From the NCBI RefSeq assembly GCF_905221025.1, contig NZ_CAJNBL010000005.1, positions 1 to 64,000 on the forward strand: 64,000 nt of DNA, written 5' to 3'. The notes below the pieces were generated by a model. That model did not search any database and was not told the origin of the DNA. It worked only from the letters and a program-made list of their open reading frames with translations. The translations under genes and the position numbers were made by a program. Shown piece after piece: positions 1 through 8,171 of the stretch (position 1 is the first letter of the stretch; each line of letters begins with the position of its first letter). Origin of the DNA: Candidatus Nitrotoga fabula (GTDB taxonomy: Bacteria; Pseudomonadota; Gammaproteobacteria; Burkholderiales; Gallionellaceae).

Positions 1-125
1 TCGCAGAATTTTCCTTACCAATTTTCCTTACCGTCGTCTGCTGCGAAACTGTTTTTGGATGTTTACGCCGGTTGCAACGGCTTGTCAACTTTTTTGCATC
101 CAGTTGCATAAAAGATACAAGAAAC
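1..125. repeat. Intergenic module, copy A (matches 1978-2085)
   Basis: This stretch matches 1978-2085, the segment that follows the second paralogous surface gene. Shared blocks include TCGCAGAAT, GTCTGCTGCGAAACTGTTTTT, ACGCCGGTTGCAAC, GGCTTGTCAA/AGCTTGTCAA and ATCCAGTTGCATA, with small insertions between copies. In both places it lies just beyond the 3' end and terminator of a surface-protein gene. It looks like part of a duplicated gene-plus-spacer unit. Copy A is cut by the window edge. Confidence 0.8.
60..88 (-). promoter_or_regulatory. Putative promoter reading out of the left edge
   Basis: Read on the minus strand, TTGACA (88-83) is followed after exactly 17 bases by TAAACA (65-60). 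The same arrangement occurs in the second repeat copy at 2051-2023. Its direction implies a gene on the minus strand left of position 1, possibly another copy of the surface gene. Confidence 0.4.
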
Positions 126-163
126 AAACAGGGGTGCAGATTGCTCCACACCCCTGTTTGTTT
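122..163 (-). terminator. Terminator of the first surface-protein gene
   Basis: A perfect 12-bp inverted repeat (CAAACAGGGGTG at 125-136, its complement at 149-160) has a 12-base loop. A/T-rich flanks on both sides allow it to work in either direction. It lies about 140 bases beyond the stop of the minus-strand gene at 300-1814. Confidence 0.75.
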
Positions 164-299
164 TTTACGCTGTTACCGGAGCCGCCTGCTTCCCAGTTGC
201 CGGCAGGACGTGGAACGCCCCGCCGTAAACCGGGCCGCGTGAAGATCCGCGGTTCCGGAGTATCCTGCATGGCTCCGGGCCGGGGCCGAGCAGAACTCG

Positions 300-1814
300 T
301 TATGGTGCTTGTATTGAGTCTTCCACCTGCAGACTGCCGCTGATGCTGGTCTCGTACTTGTGCTTGAAGCTGCCGCCGTAGGTGGCCATCACGCCCGGAG
401 CCGCATTCAGGTTGACGAAGTCCTGCACCATGAAGCCGATGACCGGCAGACCATAGTAGGTGTGGTTGCTGTTATTCGAAGACTGTTTCTGGCCATCTGC
501 GTCAAAGTGCATGCGCACCCAGCCGTTCTGGAAGCCTTCTGCGATCGCAATGTTCACCGAATGAGCCGAGCTCAGGATGTTGCTGTCGTTGAAGGTGATC
601 ACGTTGGCTTCCCAGCACAGCGCGTTGTTCACGCCGGGTGGGGGTGGCGAGAAGCCGCCGACCACTTTGGTGCGCTCTTCGCGGTCATAGTACTCGATGT
701 CCACCGGTTCGCACGCACCGTTTTCCCAGAAGGTGGAGGTGAACGGAGGCAGTGCATGGTGGCTGTCGTGGTTGCTGTTGTTCGGATCCTTGATCGGCAC
801 CGAGTAGCGCTTGGTCGGCATCGTCACCACCCAGTCGGTTCCGGACAGGGTTACGTTGTCCAGCACGAACTCGTTGATCACGGCGCGGTGCATCAGCAGC
901 GCGTTCACCGCGTTGACCGAATCCTTGCTCCAGTCATCGCCCTCATATTCGCCAGTATCGAACCAGTCGGTATCGACCACGTGCTGGTCGTAGAACACCA
1001 GGCTGCGGTTGCGGCCATGGCGCAGGTCAGGCTCGATCGAACCGGCCTGGTGCCATATCTCGTGGTACGCAAAGTTGTCGATCGCAACCGGGTCATAACT
1101 GAAATCGGTTCCGGATCCCGGAGCAATCAGCGACGCGGAACCGGTCAGGCCGCCGGTTGGCGTACCGATATTCAGCTTTAACTCGTCTCCGGATTTCAGG
1201 CCCTGCAGCTTGGAGCAGTCATCCGGAACGCCATCCGCGTGGGTGATGTATTCGACATAGTCCTCATTGTGGATCTCGCCCATCTCGATGATTTCGATAT
1301 AGCCCTCGCGGGTACGATCCAGGGATGCAGTTTCGCCATCCGCACCGCCGATGTTAATGCCGTTGGCTTTGGGATTGCTCGAATCAATCTTATCTTCGTT
1401 ATCCACCGTGCCGGTGTAGGCATAGTTCACGAATGCCTGGCCGCCCGCCGGAATGGCTGGCGTGGTGCAGGACTTGTCGGCAGTCACCACCTTGGCGCCG
1501 CTGCCGGTATCGACCACGGCCGCGGTCCACATGTCATACGGGGACAGATACAGGTTAAAGTCCAGCACTTCGCGGCTGTTCCTCGATTCGACGAAGCGAA
1601 CTTTCACCGCCTTGACTTCACCAGTGGTATTCACCAGGGACAGGTAGGTGTCCATGCCGCCACGGGTGGTGTAGTACGGATACAGCAGCACCTGGCCGGT
1701 GCCGTCTGCATTGATGTACATGCCGTTGCCGGGACCACCTGCCATCGCCATGCTGGACGCGCCGATACCGGCTGCCAAAGCGAGGTGTATTGACTTTCTC
1801 TTGAAGTTTTTCAT
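300..1814 (-). CDS. Secreted protein of unknown function, paralog 1
   Basis: The 504-residue protein has a clear Sec signal peptide (KNFKRKS basic start, hydrophobic LALAAGIGASSMA, likely cut after AMA). The mature part begins GGPGNGMYINADGTGQVLLYP. I do not recognise a domain with known function, and similar signal-bearing proteins are known to me only as hypothetical surface or envelope proteins. It is rich in Asp, Asn and Gly, with no transmembrane segment after the signal. A conserved Cys pair (SCTTP near residue 115, DDCSK near 200) is shared with the neighbouring paralog. A 64-residue segment (ENGA to WVRMHF) containing two more cysteines is absent from that paralog. The start has AAGGAG upstream. 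It ends before a strong terminator. Confidence 0.8.
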   Translation of the reverse strand: MKNFKRKSIHLALAAGIGASSMAMAGGPGNGMYINADGTGQVLLYPYYTTRGGMDTYLSLVNTTGEVKAVKVRFVESRNSREVLDFNLYLSPYDMWTAAVVDTGSGAKVVTADKSCTTPAIPAGGQAFVNYAYTGTVDNEDKIDSSNPKANGINIGGADGETASLDRTREGYIEIIEMGEIHNEDYVEYITHADGVPDDCSKLQGLKSGDELKLNIGTPTGGLTGSASLIAPGSGTDFSYDPVAIDNFAYHEIWHQAGSIEPDLRHGRNRSLVFYDQHVVDTDWFDTGEYEGDDWSKDSVNAVNALLMHRAVINEFVLDNVTLSGTDWVVTMPTKRYSVPIKDPNNSNHDSHHALPPFTSTFWENGACEPVDIEYYDREERTKVVGGFSPPPPGVNNALCWEANVITFNDSNILSSAHSVNIAIAEGFQNGWVRMHFDADGQKQSSNNSNHTYYGLPVIGFMVQDFVNLNAAPGVMATYGGSFKHKYETSISGSLQVEDSIQAP

Positions 1815-1977
1815 TTTTATTCTCCTTATTATTTAGAGTTGGTTGGCAGAATTGCAGGGTTCAGCGTCGACCCCCTTAATTTCTGTCAAGTTCCTGTCGA
1901 GGCAGTATGGCCAGTTCTCACGCATCTTCCCGTCTGCGCGCCTTCCTGCCAGACCCAGTTTCCCATCAGCCATGTAT

Positions 1978-2085
1978 CGCAGAATATTCCTTCCCACCGT
2001 CTGCTGCGAAACTGTTTTTTAATGTCTACGCCGGTTGCAACAGCTTGTCAAGCTTTTTTCATCCAGTTGCATAGATGATACAAAA
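1978..2085. repeat. Intergenic module, copy B
   Basis: This is the second copy of the module at 1-125. It lies between paralog 2's terminator and paralog 1, and carries the TTGACA-17-TAGACA promoter-like element. Confidence 0.8.
2023..2051 (-). promoter_or_regulatory. Putative promoter of surface paralog 1
   Basis: On the minus strand TTGACA (2051-2046) is followed by a 17-base spacer and TAGACA (2028-2023). The element is conserved in the left-edge repeat. Transcription from here would give an untranslated leader of about 200 bases before the start codon at 1814. Confidence 0.45.
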
Positions 2086-2119
2086 AAACCGGGGTGCAGA
2101 TTTCTCCGCACCCCGGTTT
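2082..2119 (-). terminator. Terminator of surface paralog 2
   Basis: A perfect 12-bp stem (AAACCGGGGTGC at 2086-2097, complement at 2108-2119) has a 10-base loop. On the minus strand it is followed by a run of seven U residues (2088-2082), the classical intrinsic terminator form. Confidence 0.85.
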
Positions 2120-2187
2120 CCGGTTTCGCTTCCGCCAGTCCAGCGGAACCGCATGCAACCTGCGGTTCCGGCGAGCCTGCCTACGCC

Positions 2188-3519
2188 TTAGTATGCGTAA
2201 TGGCAGGACTCATATCTCTGGTTCACGTCACCAGAAATGCAGGTCTCATACTTGTGCTTGAAGCTGCCGCCGTAGGTGGCCATCACCCCGGGAGCCGCAT
2301 TCAGGTTGACGAAGTCCTGCACCATGAAGCCGATGACCGGCAGACCATAGTAGGTGTGGTAGCCTTCTTGGTTGCTGTGGCCTACCTGCTGATGGGCCTC
2401 ATCGTCAAAGTGCATGCGCACCCACGCACCGTTTTCCCAGAAGGTGGAAGTGAACGGAGGCAGTGCATGGTGGCCGTCGTGGTTGCTGTTGTTCGGATCC
2501 TGGATCGGCACCGAGTAGCGCTTGGTCGGCATCGTTACCACCCAGTCGGTTCCGGACAGGGTTACGTTATCCAGCACGAACTCGTTGATCACGGCACGGT
2601 GCATCAGCAGCGCGTTCACCGCGTCCACCGAATCCTTGCCCTCATATTCACCAACACCATTCCAGCTGGTGTCCACCACTTGCTGGTTGTAGAACACCAG
2701 GCTGCGGTCGCGGCCATGGCGCAGGTCAGGCTCGATTGAACCGGCCTGGTGCCAGATCTGATTCCAGGTAAAGTTGTCGATTGCAACCGGGTCATAGCTG
2801 AAATCGGTTCCGGATCCCGGAGCGACCAGCGACGCGGAGCCGGTCAGGCCACCGGTTGGATCGGTAATTTGGAGCTTGCTTCCCAGATCGGAGTACTTCA
2901 GCCCTTGCAGCTTGGAGCAGTCGTCCGGCACGCCGTCCACGTGGGTCAGCGCTTCCAGGAGATCGTCATTGCCGTAGATTTCACCCATTTCGATGACTTC
3001 GATATAGCCCTCGCGCGTACGATCCAGGGACTGGGTCTCGCCGTCGCGGCCGCCGATGTTGATGCCGTTGGCGTCGGAATCACCTGAGTCGATCTTGTCT
3101 TCGTTATCCACCGTGCCGGTATAGGCGTAGTTCACGAATGCCTGGCCGCCCGCCGGGATCATCGGTGTGGTGCACGACTTGTCGGCAGTGATCACCTTGG
3201 CGCCGGTGCCGGTATCGACCACGGCCGCGGTCCACATGTCATACGGGGACATGTACAGGTTGAAGTCCAGCACTTCACGGCTGTTCCTCGATTCGATGAA
3301 GCGCACTTTCACCGCCTTGGCATAGCCAGTGGTGTTGATCACGGACATGTAGGTGTCCATGCCGCCACGGGTGGTGTAGTACGGGTACAGCAGCACCTGG
3401 CCGGTGCCATCCGCATTGATGTACATGCCGTTACCCGGCCCCCCTGCCATCGCCATGCTGGACGCGCCGATGCCGGCTGCCAGGGCGAGGTGTATTGACT
3501 TTCTCTTGAAGTTTTTCAT
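2188..3519 (-). CDS. Secreted protein of unknown function, paralog 2
   Basis: The 443-residue protein is a paralog of the gene at 300-1814; the first 56 residues, including the signal peptide, are identical. Most of the rest aligns closely. Two differences stand out. The 64-residue cysteine-bearing segment of paralog 1 is missing in frame between ENGA and WVRMHF, and the C-terminal tail differs, here carrying two cysteines (ETCISG and ESCHYAY) absent from the tail of paralog 1. The ribosome site is GAGG in front of the ATG. Function is unknown. Export to the periplasm or surface is inferred from the signal peptide, and the type II system downstream could carry it further, which is speculation. 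Confidence 0.8.
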   Translation of the reverse strand: MKNFKRKSIHLALAAGIGASSMAMAGGPGNGMYINADGTGQVLLYPYYTTRGGMDTYMSVINTTGYAKAVKVRFIESRNSREVLDFNLYMSPYDMWTAAVVDTGTGAKVITADKSCTTPMIPAGGQAFVNYAYTGTVDNEDKIDSGDSDANGINIGGRDGETQSLDRTREGYIEVIEMGEIYGNDDLLEALTHVDGVPDDCSKLQGLKYSDLGSKLQITDPTGGLTGSASLVAPGSGTDFSYDPVAIDNFTWNQIWHQAGSIEPDLRHGRDRSLVFYNQQVVDTSWNGVGEYEGKDSVDAVNALLMHRAVINEFVLDNVTLSGTDWVVTMPTKRYSVPIQDPNNSNHDGHHALPPFTSTFWENGAWVRMHFDDEAHQQVGHSNQEGYHTYYGLPVIGFMVQDFVNLNAAPGVMATYGGSFKHKYETCISGDVNQRYESCHYAY

Positions 3520-3755
3520 CGTTTTTTTCCTCGGTTGTTAAACACACAAAGCTTCAACGCTTAAAGGTTTCGACTCAACCGGATGCAACCCCCGGTTTTT
3601 TCTTGCCTCTAAGACTGAATCAAGGCTTATAGATCATGTCAAATAATTGCTACAGTCGACTTTAGAAATTACTGCAATGTCATTGTATCTCATGGTTCTT
3701 TGCTCCTACAAGTTTTTTTTCTCCATCCTTTCCCCTTTATGTCTGTTGATCGCCA
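3520..3755. other. Upstream region of surface paralog 2
   Basis: No gene is seen in this AT-rich spacer. It contains a hairpin (AACCGG at 3577-3582, CCGGTT at 3592-3597, then T residues on the plus strand). It also has a minus-strand TTGACA near 3640 without a good -10. The leader of paralog 2 must pass through the hairpin. Confidence 0.5.
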
Positions 3756-4190
3756 TTATTTTCTCGGGACAAACCACCATACGCCATCCTGCAACAGCCA
3801 GTTTTCCGGCAGGCGAGTTTCGATGGATTTCATGTCGCGATAGCCATATTCCAGCGCAACCTGGACATCGCACTTCTCCTGCTCACAGCGCACCGATTCC
3901 ACATTGGCCCGTTTCCAGGTTCCGCCACGAATCCGGTCTGCATACGCCTGCTGCGTGACCCGCTGCCGCGTTCCCGGGCTCAGGTACGCATACGCCGCAG
4001 AAAAATCCCTTTTAATCAATGCGTCCCAGCGTTGGGCGGCCCGCTCGGCCACGATTTTTTCCGGTTCCGCCGTTGCTGCCGAAGGGGAACCGGTACCGGT
4101 TCCGGCACAGCCTGCCACCCCGATCCCGACCATCAGCGCCGCCAGCGCTCCAATACTTCTCCGGTTTTTTTTACCTGCCTGTTCAGCCAA
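3756..4190 (-). CDS. Small lipoprotein after gspD
   Basis: Translation from TTG at 4190 gives about 144 residues with a lipoprotein signal: basic KKNRR, a hydrophobic stretch and lipobox GVAGC. The TTG is preferred because AGGAGG lies five bases upstream (4201-4196); longer in-frame starts lack such a site and would bury the signal. The mature protein has a low-complexity Ser/Thr/Ala/Glu linker, then about 95 residues with RWDALIKRDFSAAYAYLSP and a WLLQDGVWWFVP ending, reminiscent of the NTF2-like fold. It lies 163 bases after the secretin gene in the same direction. That makes it a candidate partner or pilotin for GspD, but this is inference; pilotins are not recognisable by sequence alone. 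Confidence 0.65.
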   Translation of the reverse strand: MAEQAGKKNRRSIGALAALMVGIGVAGCAGTGTGSPSAATAEPEKIVAERAAQRWDALIKRDFSAAYAYLSPGTRQRVTQQAYADRIRGGTWKRANVESVRCEQEKCDVQVALEYGYRDMKSIETRLPENWLLQDGVWWFVPRK

Positions 4191-4353
4191 TCCTGCCTCC
4201 TGATGAATCATTAGTAACCATGAAGCGCATGGTCGCCCTTGCGCAGATTGCCTGTCAAGAATCCGGGCAATCCGCATCCCGCAACTGTGGTATTTTTGCA
4301 ACACTTCAGGGTTTGCAACCAAGCGCGCTTGCCTGCGCGGTTGGCTGCCCCTG

Positions 4354-6765
4354 CTATTTTTTCTGGGTTTCCGGCGCCGGCGGAACGACCTTCTGCAGCA
4401 TTTCGCTCACGCTGGCCGGCTTTTTCAGCTGGCTGCCCAGCTTACCGAGATCGCCCAGCACATCGCCCAGGCCCGCCATCTTTGACCGCAGCTCATTTGT
4501 AATCTCCTGCGCCTGCTGCGGATTGGAAATGGTTTTCGGGGTAATCATCAGGATCAGCTCGGTGCGGTTGGACTGCTGGTTCTGCACCCCGAACAGGCCG
4601 CCGAGCACCGGAATGCGCGACAGGAAAGGCAGCCCGCTGGTGGCCTCGGTCTTGTTATCGGTAATCAGCCCCCCCAGCACCATGGTTTCACCGGATTTGA
4701 CCACCACCGTGGTTTTCAGCGCGCGCTTGCTGATGGTGGGCGAATTGATCGAGGACGTGGTGGTAATCGATGCCTGGCTGACCTCCTGGTCGATATCCAT
4801 CGTGACCTGACCGCCGGAATTGATGCGCGGCGTGACCGTCAGCAGCACCCCGGTATCGATGTACTGGATGGATGCGATCAGGCCGGTGGCCGAGCCTAGG
4901 ACCGACTGGCTCTGGCTGGTGATCGGCACGCGGTCACCGACCTGGATTTTGGCCTGCTGGTTGTCGGTCACCATGATATGCGGCGAGGAAATGACCTTGA
5001 CGCGCGAATCGTTGGCCAGCATGTTCAGTGTGGCGGACACGCCGCCGGGCACGCTGCTGTTGCTCCACAGGTAGGAAAAACCCGGAGTCAGCGCGGCCAG
5101 ACCGGCGGCGCCCATGTCCAGCTTGCCGTTGCCGCTGCCATTGGTGAAGGCCCACTCCAGTCCGTATTTCAGGTCGCCGGCCAGCGTAACCTCGGCGATG
5201 GTGACGTCGATCAGCACCTGGCGCGGCTGGATATCCAGCTTGCGTATCGCGGTTTCCAGTTTTTCGTAGTTCGCCGCCGAGCAAAGGATCAGCAGGGCGT
5301 TATTATCCTTGTCCGCGAGGATGCGGACTTCTCCCCTGACCGCCACGCTGTCGCCGGCCAGCCCCTGCTGGTCTGCGGACTCCTCACCCAGAGGCAGGTT
5401 CCCGCCCGCTCCCTGGGGCTGGCCCGGGGCTGGGGCGACGCCGAAGGAACTGGTAAAAGTGCTGCTGGTGGTCTGCGTGCTGGTGGACTGCAATGATCCC
5501 ATGGCCATGCCGGGGGCAAGCGAAGCGCCTCCCTTGCCTCCCGTGGGCACGGGAGTGCGGTTGAATACGCCATTAAGCAGAATCGCCATTTTCTCCGCCA
5601 TGCCGTTCTGCACCGGGTACACGAACAGGCGCATCCCGCCGCCCACCCCGCCGCTGTGGTCCAGCCGTTCGATCCAGGTCTTTGCCTGTTCCAGATACTT
5701 GGCCTGCTGCGTAATGACCAGTATGGCATTCAGGCGTTCGATCGGCACCAGCTTGACCACCCCGGCCAGCGGGCTGAGCGCCTTTGCACCGAAAATCTTG
5801 TCCAGGTCCGCCACCGCCGTCTTGACCTCCACGCTTTGCAGCGAAAACAGGCCGATGGACATGCCGGCCAGCCAGTCGACATCAAACATGGTGATGGTGC
5901 TCTGCAGGTGCCGGAGTTCGCGTTCGGTCCCGGAAAGGATGATCAGGTTGCGCGCTTCATCGATGCGCACCGCACCCGCTTCCGAAGCAAACGGCTCCAG
6001 GAGCTTCAGCATTTCCTTGGCGGCGATGAATTTCAGCGGCGTGATCTGCACGCCATACCCGCTGCCGTTCGGCAAAGCCAGAGGGTCGCCCCCCAGTTGC
6101 GGCGTGACCGAGCCACGCGCCGCGGTCGCCGCCGGCACGATCTTGTATATCCCGTCTTCCAGCAGGATTGCCGCTCCGTTCATGCGCAGCAGGGTTTCCA
6201 GCGTGGGCAGCAAATCCTTGCGGCGCAGCGGATTGCTGGTATGCAGGTTGATCTGCCCCTGCACCTTGGGGTCGATGGTATAGGATGCATTCAGGAGGTC
6301 GCCGACAATGGCCTTGACCACCTCGCGCAGGTCGGCCCCGTCGAAATTCAGCATCGTTTCATCCTTGGGGTCTGGCTTGGCACCGCTGTCCGCAGCTGCC
6401 GGAGCCGGGGCCACGGACTGGATGAACACTCCGCTGCCCGGGAAAATTTTGGCCTTTTCCTGCTTGCGCGCGGCGGGAGTTGCCTTGCCGCCCGTCTTGC
6501 CGTTCGCTTCGACTCCGTGCCCGTTGCCCGGGTCCGCCTTGTGAGCGTCGTCCGGGTCTGCGCCCTCACTGCTGTCCGGCTCATGCTCCGTTGCAGCGGG
6601 GAGGTCGCCCGCCTCTGGAGCCTGCCCGGAAAGCGGTCTTGCCAGCTGCGGCTCCACGGAAACCTGCTTCGCTTCCTTTGCCTTGAACGGGTTTGCGCAC
6701 CCTCCCAGCAAAGTGAGGGTTACCGGGATCAGTACCCAGTGCAGTTGCGTTTTTTTTATGCACAT
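4354..6765 (-). CDS. gspD: Type II secretion outer-membrane secretin GspD
   Basis: The 803-residue protein forms the outer-membrane channel of the type II secretion system. It starts with a lipoprotein-type signal (LLGGC), then a low-complexity Glu/Ala/Asp/Lys stretch to about residue 115. An N0-like domain follows (MLNFDGADLREVVKAIVGD), then N1-type repeats with a Ser/Thr/Gly-rich loop near 420-470. The C-terminal secretin domain contains VKVISSPHIMVTDNQQAKI, VPITSQSQ, SGETMVLGGLI and the closing VPVLGGLFG-like IPVLGGLFG. Most E. coli-type GspD proteins are around 650-700 residues; the extra length here is the N-terminal linker and loop. It is the last core gene of the operon, after the GspC-like gene. 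Confidence 0.92.
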   Translation of the reverse strand: MCIKKTQLHWVLIPVTLTLLGGCANPFKAKEAKQVSVEPQLARPLSGQAPEAGDLPAATEHEPDSSEGADPDDAHKADPGNGHGVEANGKTGGKATPAARKQEKAKIFPGSGVFIQSVAPAPAAADSGAKPDPKDETMLNFDGADLREVVKAIVGDLLNASYTIDPKVQGQINLHTSNPLRRKDLLPTLETLLRMNGAAILLEDGIYKIVPAATAARGSVTPQLGGDPLALPNGSGYGVQITPLKFIAAKEMLKLLEPFASEAGAVRIDEARNLIILSGTERELRHLQSTITMFDVDWLAGMSIGLFSLQSVEVKTAVADLDKIFGAKALSPLAGVVKLVPIERLNAILVITQQAKYLEQAKTWIERLDHSGGVGGGMRLFVYPVQNGMAEKMAILLNGVFNRTPVPTGGKGGASLAPGMAMGSLQSTSTQTTSSTFTSSFGVAPAPGQPQGAGGNLPLGEESADQQGLAGDSVAVRGEVRILADKDNNALLILCSAANYEKLETAIRKLDIQPRQVLIDVTIAEVTLAGDLKYGLEWAFTNGSGNGKLDMGAAGLAALTPGFSYLWSNSSVPGGVSATLNMLANDSRVKVISSPHIMVTDNQQAKIQVGDRVPITSQSQSVLGSATGLIASIQYIDTGVLLTVTPRINSGGQVTMDIDQEVSQASITTTSSINSPTISKRALKTTVVVKSGETMVLGGLITDNKTEATSGLPFLSRIPVLGGLFGVQNQQSNRTELILMITPKTISNPQQAQEITNELRSKMAGLGDVLGDLGKLGSQLKKPASVSEMLQKVVPPAPETQKK

Positions 6766-6813
6766 TTTCTATTCTCTATGTGTGATTGCCGTTTCTCAAA
6801 TCGATGCAGGCGC

Positions 6814-7578
6814 TTACTGCTGCGCTCGCTGCCGCAGTGCACGTCGTCGTTCCACAAAGGACGGGGTCGCCGGGTCGCCGTCCGGAGCCACCGTCACGGG
6901 CGCCGGGGCAGGCGCACCGGAGGCAGGAGCTCCCGGTGCTGCCGCCGTTCCGGCCGGAGCCGCAGGTAGCGACGTTGCCGGAGGGACGGATCTTGCCGGC
7001 TGTTTCGGCCCGGTCTTGACCTTCAGGATCAGCACCTCGCTCTCCTCTCCCTGCGTGAAGGTGATTCTATCCGGTTCGAGTTTCTCCACCCGCATCCCGT
7101 TGATTTCTTCGCCCAGTTCGGCGCGGACGGTCTTGCGCGTCGACATCTCGCGCAGCAGGGCGATATTCTTTCCCTGGGCGATGATGATGCCATCCAGCAC
7201 GAACTGTCCTTTGCGCATCCTTTCCTTCGGCGGCTCTTCCACCTCTGCCTTCTCCTCCTTCTTGGGGGGCGGAGCGACCGCTGCCTTGCTCTTCCGCGCA
7301 TGCTGTACGGAAGCATGTGCGGAAGCAGCCTGCGGCAGCAGGGAATGGCGGCCAGGCACGAACAACGGCCGCGCCAGAATCTCGCTGTACGCCGGGTCAA
7401 GCGGCAACAGGTCGAAATCGGGCTGCAGCGGCAGCACGGCCGATTTGGCCTTTTGCAGCATGGGCTGCGGCAATTCGGCCCGCAGGCGGCTGCCCCAGCC
7501 CAGCTCGGTGCCGATCACCCCGGCCAGCAGCGCGATCAGGGCCAGCCATGCCAGCGACGGGATGCGGACAGCATTCAT
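6814..7578 (-). CDS. Type II secretion inner-membrane protein, GspC-like
   Basis: The 254-residue protein has one N-terminal membrane helix (LAWLALIALLAGVIGTELGW). A linker with the motif ILARPLFVPGR follows, and then an HR-like domain at about residues 125-195 (GQFVLDGIIIAQGKNIALL ... LGEEINGMRVEKLEPDRI). The tail is Pro/Ala rich. This layout matches GspC proteins, which link the inner-membrane platform to the GspD secretin; in some betaproteobacteria such genes are labelled GspN. Its ATG overlaps the gspM stop as ATGA, and gspD follows. The domain call comes from motif resemblance only. Confidence 0.75.
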   Translation of the reverse strand: MNAVRIPSLAWLALIALLAGVIGTELGWGSRLRAELPQPMLQKAKSAVLPLQPDFDLLPLDPAYSEILARPLFVPGRHSLLPQAASAHASVQHARKSKAAVAPPPKKEEKAEVEEPPKERMRKGQFVLDGIIIAQGKNIALLREMSTRKTVRAELGEEINGMRVEKLEPDRITFTQGEESEVLILKVKTGPKQPARSVPPATSLPAAPAGTAAAPGAPASGAPAPAPVTVAPDGDPATPSFVERRRALRQRAQQ

Positions 7579-8171
7579 TTTTTCCCCGCCTCCATCGTCG
7601 CATCCGCAACCAGTGCATAGCCGGAAACATCGAACTGGGCGACCAGTTCCGGATTTCCTGCCGGCGCATCCCTGCTCCCCCCTTTGCTCTGCGAGCGGAT
7701 GCTGATGTTATCCAGCAGCAGATAGGGACGCACGGTTTCGATGGCATACAGGATTTTCCTCAGCCCGGGCAGGCGGCTGCTGAACTGCACATTCACGGTA
7801 ATCCGGCGATAGCCGTCTTCATCGCGATGCGGAGCGACCTGCATGCTGATCAGCCTGCCCCCTCCGGCATCAATCAGGCTTTTTGCAATGCTCTGAATCT
7901 CGGCAGCGGCCAGCGCCGGCCCGGTGTCCATCAGAAAATGCTGACGCCCTGCCCGTTTCTGCACCTGCTCCAGCGCCAGGCTGACTTCGCCCCGGGTCGC
8001 AGCCAGTTGCCGGTAGCGCGCCAGATGGTCGACCATGTTTTCCAGCGCCTCGTCATAATGGCGGTGCAGCATGCCGACTGGAACCCACACCAGCGCGATG
8101 AGGGCCGCCAGGAACAGCAGCAGCAGGGCAACGGCCAGGTAGCGGCTTTCTTTCTTGTCGAGCGCGCGCAT
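7575..8171 (-). CDS. gspM: Type II secretion protein GspM
   Basis: The 198-residue bitopic inner-membrane protein has a short basic cytoplasmic start, a membrane helix (YLAVALLLLFLAALIALVWV), a coiled region, and a periplasmic ferredoxin-like domain. It is expected to pair with GspL in the inner-membrane platform. Its start overlaps the gspL stop by one base (TGATG), and its stop overlaps the next start. Sequence similarity in this family is weak, so the call rests on size, topology and position between gspL and the gspC/gspD genes. Confidence 0.8.
   Translation of the reverse strand: MRALDKKESRYLAVALLLLFLAALIALVWVPVGMLHRHYDEALENMVDHLARYRQLAATRGEVSLALEQVQKRAGRQHFLMDTGPALAAAEIQSIAKSLIDAGGGRLISMQVAPHRDEDGYRRITVNVQFSSRLPGLRKILYAIETVRPYLLLDNISIRSQSKGGSRDAPAGNPELVAQFDVSGYALVADATMEAGKK

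Larger units (their letters stand above)
1815..2187. other. Spacer between the tandem surface genes
   Basis: This 373-base gap holds the terminator of paralog 2 (2082-2119), the second repeat module (1978-2085) and a promoter candidate for paralog 1 (2051-2023). A second TTGACA reads leftward near 1889, without a convincing -10. No gene is supported. Confidence 0.7.

Noticed and set aside
1852-1866. A sigma-54-like TGGC/TTGC element before surface paralog 1
   Set aside because: The spacing between the GG and GC elements is seven bases instead of ten.
5656-6969. A long plus-strand open frame opposite gspD
   Set aside because: Its composition is Arg/Gln rich as expected of a reverse reading; gspD on the other strand has full domain support.
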